Below, piece after piece: positions 13,895-16,188 of a stretch of 16,188 nucleotides of DNA. Origin of the DNA: Actinomycetota bacterium (GTDB lineage: Bacteria > Actinomycetota > Actinomycetes > Streptosporangiales > Streptosporangiaceae); assembly GCA_003168295.1 (NCBI GenBank), contig PMST01000174.1, positions 1,434-17,621 of the forward strand, in the 5' to 3' direction. The notes under the pieces were generated by a model. It did no database searches. It was not told the DNA's origin and was given only the letters and a program-made list of their open reading frames with translations. The position numbers and the translations under genes are program-made. Each line of letters opens with the position of its first letter. The first letter of the stretch is position 1.

Positions 13895-14134
13895 CCCCGC
13901 GCGCAGCGTAAATTCCTCTATAACCGGGTTTGATAGCAGATCCCGCGCGAGATTTGTGATGGCTGTCACAGCCGCTTCATCCGCGGGGCCCTCGAGTTCG
14001 ACCTCGAACCTCTTTCCCTGCCTGACTCCGAGCACCTGGCCGAACCCCAGACGGTGGCACGCGCCGGCAATGGCATCCCCCTGGGGGTCATGGATCTCCG
14101 GTTTGAGCATGACTTCCACGATCATTCGCGCCAC
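13892..14134 (-). CDS. purS: Phosphoribosylformylglycinamidine synthase subunit PurS
   Basis: The 80-residue structural subunit that bridges PurL and PurQ in FGAM synthetase. The sequence contains MIVEVMLKPEIHDPQGDAI, LGFGQVLGVRQGKRFEVELEG and LLSNPVIEEFTL, the signature blocks of PurS. I chose GTG at 14132-14134 (giving MARMIVEVML) because GGAGG lies 4 bases upstream; the ATG three codons later would be 13 bases from it. The frame is open far upstream to 15133, but that part is the antisense shadow of the E1-alpha gene. It is the first gene of the pur cluster, divergent from pdhA, and is separated from purQ by the ATPase gene. Confidence 0.95.
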   Translation of the reverse strand: MARMIVEVMLKPEIHDPQGDAIAGACHRLGFGQVLGVRQGKRFEVELEGPADEAAVTAITNLARDLLSNPVIEEFTLRAG

Positions 14135-14311
14135 GTATCCTCCAGGTTCAGCAGGGCTATATCGTCTGGTGCAGGGCATCGCAGGGACCGCGGACGTGTG
14201 CGCCCCACCGGGCACGCAGCGTACGCGACCCCGCAAGTGATTCGTCCGGGAACCAAAAGGCCGTCTGGCCGGTACTGGTGATCCCAGCCCCGGCCGCGAA
14301 AGGAGTGGCAC
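14135..14311. promoter_or_regulatory. Divergent purS / pdhA control region
   Basis: This 177-bp gap must hold promoters for the pur operon (minus) and the 2-oxoacid dehydrogenase operon (plus). On the minus strand TATAGC at 14148-14153 could be a -10, without a recognisable -35. A small GGCC-N4-GGCC hairpin at 14259-14270 is followed by TTTT on the minus strand and could be an attenuator-like element if transcription starts further upstream. No known purine-repressor box or riboswitch was recognised. Confidence 0.35.
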
Positions 14312-15457
14312 GTGACCGTCGAATCCGGCGCCGCGACCACAGCCGCACAGCCCGCACCAGAAATGCCCGACCAGGCGGGCGAATTCATTCAGCTGCTCAC
14401 CCCGGAGGGCGAGCGGATCGATCATCCTGACTACCCGCTCGAGCTCTCCGCCGCCGACATCAGGGCCATGTACCGGGATCTGGTCCTGGTCCGCAGGATC
14501 GACACCGAGGCGATCGCCCTGCAGCGCCAGGGCGAGCTCGGCATCTGGGCCTCGCTGCTCGGCCAGGAGGCCGCCCAGATCGGCTCGGCCCGGGCCCTCG
14601 AGCCCGCCGACATGGTGTTCCCCACCTACCGCGAGCACGGCGTGGCCTGGTGCCGCGGCATCGACCCGGTCCGGCTGCTCGAGCTCTACCGCGGCGTCAG
14701 CCACGGCGGCTGGGACCCCGAAGAGCACAAGTTCCACCTCTACACGATCGTGATCGGCAGCCAGACCCTGCATGCCACCGGCTACGCGATGGGCATCCAG
14801 CGGGACGGCGCCGACGAGGCGGTCATCGCCTACTTCGGTGACGGTGCCACCAGCCAGGGCGACGTGAATGAGGCCTTTGTCTTCGCGTCGGTGTTCAACG
14901 CGCCGATCGTGTTCTTCTGCCAGAACAACCAGTGGGCAATCTCCGCGCCGCTGGAGCGGCAGAGCCGCGTGCCGCTCTACCAGCGGGCCCGCGGCTTCGG
15001 CTTCCCCGGCGTGCGCGTCGACGGCAACGACGTGCTGGCCTGCTACGCGGTGACGAGGAAGGCCATGCAGGCGGCGCGGGAGGGGCAGGGCCCGACCCTG
15101 ATCGAGGCGTACACCTACCGGATGGGCGCGCATACCACCACGGACGACCCGACCAGGTACCGGCTGGCCAGCGAGCTTGAGATGTGGAAGCTGCGGGATC
15201 CCATCGAACGGGTCCGGGCCTACCTGGTCCGCACCGGGCTGGCCGAACCGGAGTTCTTCGCGGACGTCGACACCGAAGCCAAGCAGATCGGCGCCCGGGT
15301 GCGCGAGGCGTGCCGGACGATGCCCGACCCGCCGCCGCTGGCCATCTTCGAGAATGTCTACACCGAGCCGACCTCGATCCTGCGGGCCGAGCGGGAGCAG
15401 TACGCGGCCTACCTTGATTCCTTCCCGAGCGAGGAAAACGAGGCGTCGTCACGATGA
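14312..15457 (+). CDS. pdhA: 2-oxoacid dehydrogenase E1 component, alpha subunit (pyruvate or branched-chain)
   Basis: Thiamine-diphosphate-dependent decarboxylase subunit, 381 residues, of the heterodimeric (alpha2beta2) E1 type. The ThDP/Mg motif runs from GDGATSQGDVNEA (176-188) to QNNQWAIS (204-211). Other hallmarks are ALQRQGELGIWASLLGQEAAQIG (69-91), FPTYREHG (103-110), HLYTIVIGSQTLHATGYA (142-159) and YRMGAHTTTDDPTRYR (the phosphorylation-loop region). The start is GTG at 14312 with AAAGGAG at 14299-14305. It overlaps the E1-beta gene by 4 bp (ATGA). Databases usually name such proteins PdhA. However, Streptomyces proteins I recall as close relatives are branched-chain (Bkd) E1-alpha subunits, and these bacteria use homodimeric AceE for pyruvate, so a branched-chain role is at least equally likely. 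Confidence 0.92.
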   Translation: MTVESGAATTAAQPAPEMPDQAGEFIQLLTPEGERIDHPDYPLELSAADIRAMYRDLVLVRRIDTEAIALQRQGELGIWASLLGQEAAQIGSARALEPADMVFPTYREHGVAWCRGIDPVRLLELYRGVSHGGWDPEEHKFHLYTIVIGSQTLHATGYAMGIQRDGADEAVIAYFGDGATSQGDVNEAFVFASVFNAPIVFFCQNNQWAISAPLERQSRVPLYQRARGFGFPGVRVDGNDVLACYAVTRKAMQAAREGQGPTLIEAYTYRMGAHTTTDDPTRYRLASELEMWKLRDPIERVRAYLVRTGLAEPEFFADVDTEAKQIGARVREACRTMPDPPPLAIFENVYTEPTSILRAEREQYAAYLDSFPSEENEASSR

Positions 15458-16188
15458 CCACCCTGACCCTGTCCAAGGCGCTCAACGCCGGCCTGCGCAA
15501 GGCACTCGAGAACGACCCCAAGGTCCTGATCATGGGCGAGGACGTCGGCAAGCTCGGCGGCGTCTTCCGGGTGACCGACGGGCTGCAGAAGGACTTCGGC
15601 GAGGCCCGGGTGATGGACACGCCGCTGGCCGAGTCGGGCATCGTCGGCACCGCGATCGGCCTGGCGCTGCGCGGCTACCGGCCAGTCTGCGAGATCCAGT
15701 TCGACGGCTTCGTCTACCCGGCGGCCGACCAGATCATCAGCCAGCTGGCCAAGATGCGCTACCGGTCCAAGGGTCATGTCAGCCTGCCGATCGTGATCCG
15801 CATCCCGTTCGGTGGCGGCATCGGCGCGGTGGAGCACCACAGCGAGTCGCCCGAGGTGATCTTCGCCCACACCGCAGGCCTGCGCGTGGTCGCCTGCGCG
15901 GACGCGGCCGACGCGTTCGCCATGATCCAGCAGTCGATCAGCTCCGATGACCCGGTGATCTTCTTCGAGCCGAAGCGGCGGTACTGGGACAAGGGCGAGG
16001 TCGACACGGTGGCGGGCCTGACCAGCGCGCTGCCGTTCGACCGGGCCAAAACGGTGCTCGACGGCACCGATGTGACCTTGCTCACGTACGGCCCGACGGT
16101 GCGCACCGGCCTGGAATCCGCCCTCGCGGCCCGCCAGGACGGCCGCAGCATCGAGGTGCTCGACCTGCGCTCGCTGTCCCCGCTGGAC
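15454..16188 (+). CDS. pdhB: 2-oxoacid dehydrogenase E1 component, beta subunit (partial, first 245 residues)
   Basis: The gene starts at ATG 15454, overlapping the alpha subunit stop, and runs off the right edge in frame; the family is about 325 residues, so roughly a quarter is missing. Conserved parts are LIMGEDVGKLGGVFRVTDGL (25-44), DTPLAESGIVGTAIGLAL (55-72, Glu60 being the conserved cofactor-contacting acid), EIQFDGFVYPAADQI (80-94), AKMRYRSKGH (99-108), GGGIGAVEHHSESPE (120-134, conserved His128) and FFEPKRRYW. An E2 (lipoyl acyltransferase) gene would be expected directly downstream, outside the window. As for the alpha subunit, the choice between pyruvate and branched-chain substrates cannot be made from this sequence. 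Confidence 0.93.
   Translation, partial: MTTLTLSKALNAGLRKALENDPKVLIMGEDVGKLGGVFRVTDGLQKDFGEARVMDTPLAESGIVGTAIGLALRGYRPVCEIQFDGFVYPAADQIISQLAKMRYRSKGHVSLPIVIRIPFGGGIGAVEHHSESPEVIFAHTAGLRVVACADAADAFAMIQQSISSDDPVIFFEPKRRYWDKGEVDTVAGLTSALPFDRAKTVLDGTDVTLLTYGPTVRTGLESALAARQDGRSIEVLDLRSLSPLD

Noticed and set aside
14135..15133. Minus-strand frame extending purS upstream to 15133
   Set aside because: It is the reverse-strand shadow of the E1-alpha gene. PurS begins at 14134 with GGAGG in front.
1..16188. Search for CRISPR arrays, transposases, integrases, tRNA and rRNA genes
   Set aside because: No regularly spaced long repeats, recognisable recombinase motifs or RNA-gene signatures were seen by eye on either strand.

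Overview
The window is chromosomal DNA from a high-GC filamentous actinobacterium. The evidence is a near-textbook BldC (a developmental regulator of sporulating actinomycetes), a DUF3073 protein (an actinobacterial family), a Streptomyces-type valine dehydrogenase, GTG starts and strongly GC-biased third codon positions. From memory, bldC / hypothetical / vdh / DUF3073 / pur genes matches the Streptomyces coelicolor neighbourhood around SCO4086-SCO4091. The organism is probably not Streptomyces itself, because purM is missing from that block and the purine operon contains an extra gene.

Left part (1-4517), accessory in character. On the minus strand are the N-terminal part of a PCMH-type FAD-linked oxidase, a KduD-like short-chain dehydrogenase just upstream of it, and a TetR regulator. 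The TetR gene is divergent from an NAD(P)-binding epimerase-like gene, and the intergenic region holds three evenly spaced copies of a 21-bp inverted repeat, almost certainly the TetR operator array. Next comes an XRE-type regulator gene preceded by a cluster of TTTAGC/GCTAAA palindromes (its probable operator), an AT-rich nested palindrome overlapping a plausible promoter, and an unrecognised 196-residue protein. Hairpins separate this block from the core region.

Middle part (4779-8327), conserved actinobacterial core. On the minus strand are a small uncharacterised protein, bldC and a conserved hypothetical protein. On the plus strand are vdh, whose Shine-Dalgarno lies in a GC-rich hairpin, and a DUF3073 gene that runs convergently into purF.

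Right part (8430-14134), purine biosynthesis, all minus strand, in transcription order purS - HATPase (RsbW-like) - purQ - purL - sterol-carrier-like protein - purF. PurS, PurQ and PurL together form FGAM synthetase, and PurF catalyses the committed first step. The ATPase between purS and purQ and the sterol-carrier gene before purF have no obvious purine role.

Right end (14312-16188). Divergent from purS are the E1-alpha and (incomplete) E1-beta genes of a 2-oxoacid dehydrogenase complex, overlapping by 4 bp. They are usually annotated as pyruvate dehydrogenase, but in actinomycetes this heterodimeric type often acts on branched-chain 2-oxoacids, the products of Vdh.

I saw no CRISPR array, transposase, tRNA or rRNA. 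No wholly new system is evident. The best leads are the two operator arrays, the purine-operon rearrangements and the uncharacterised proteins around bldC.
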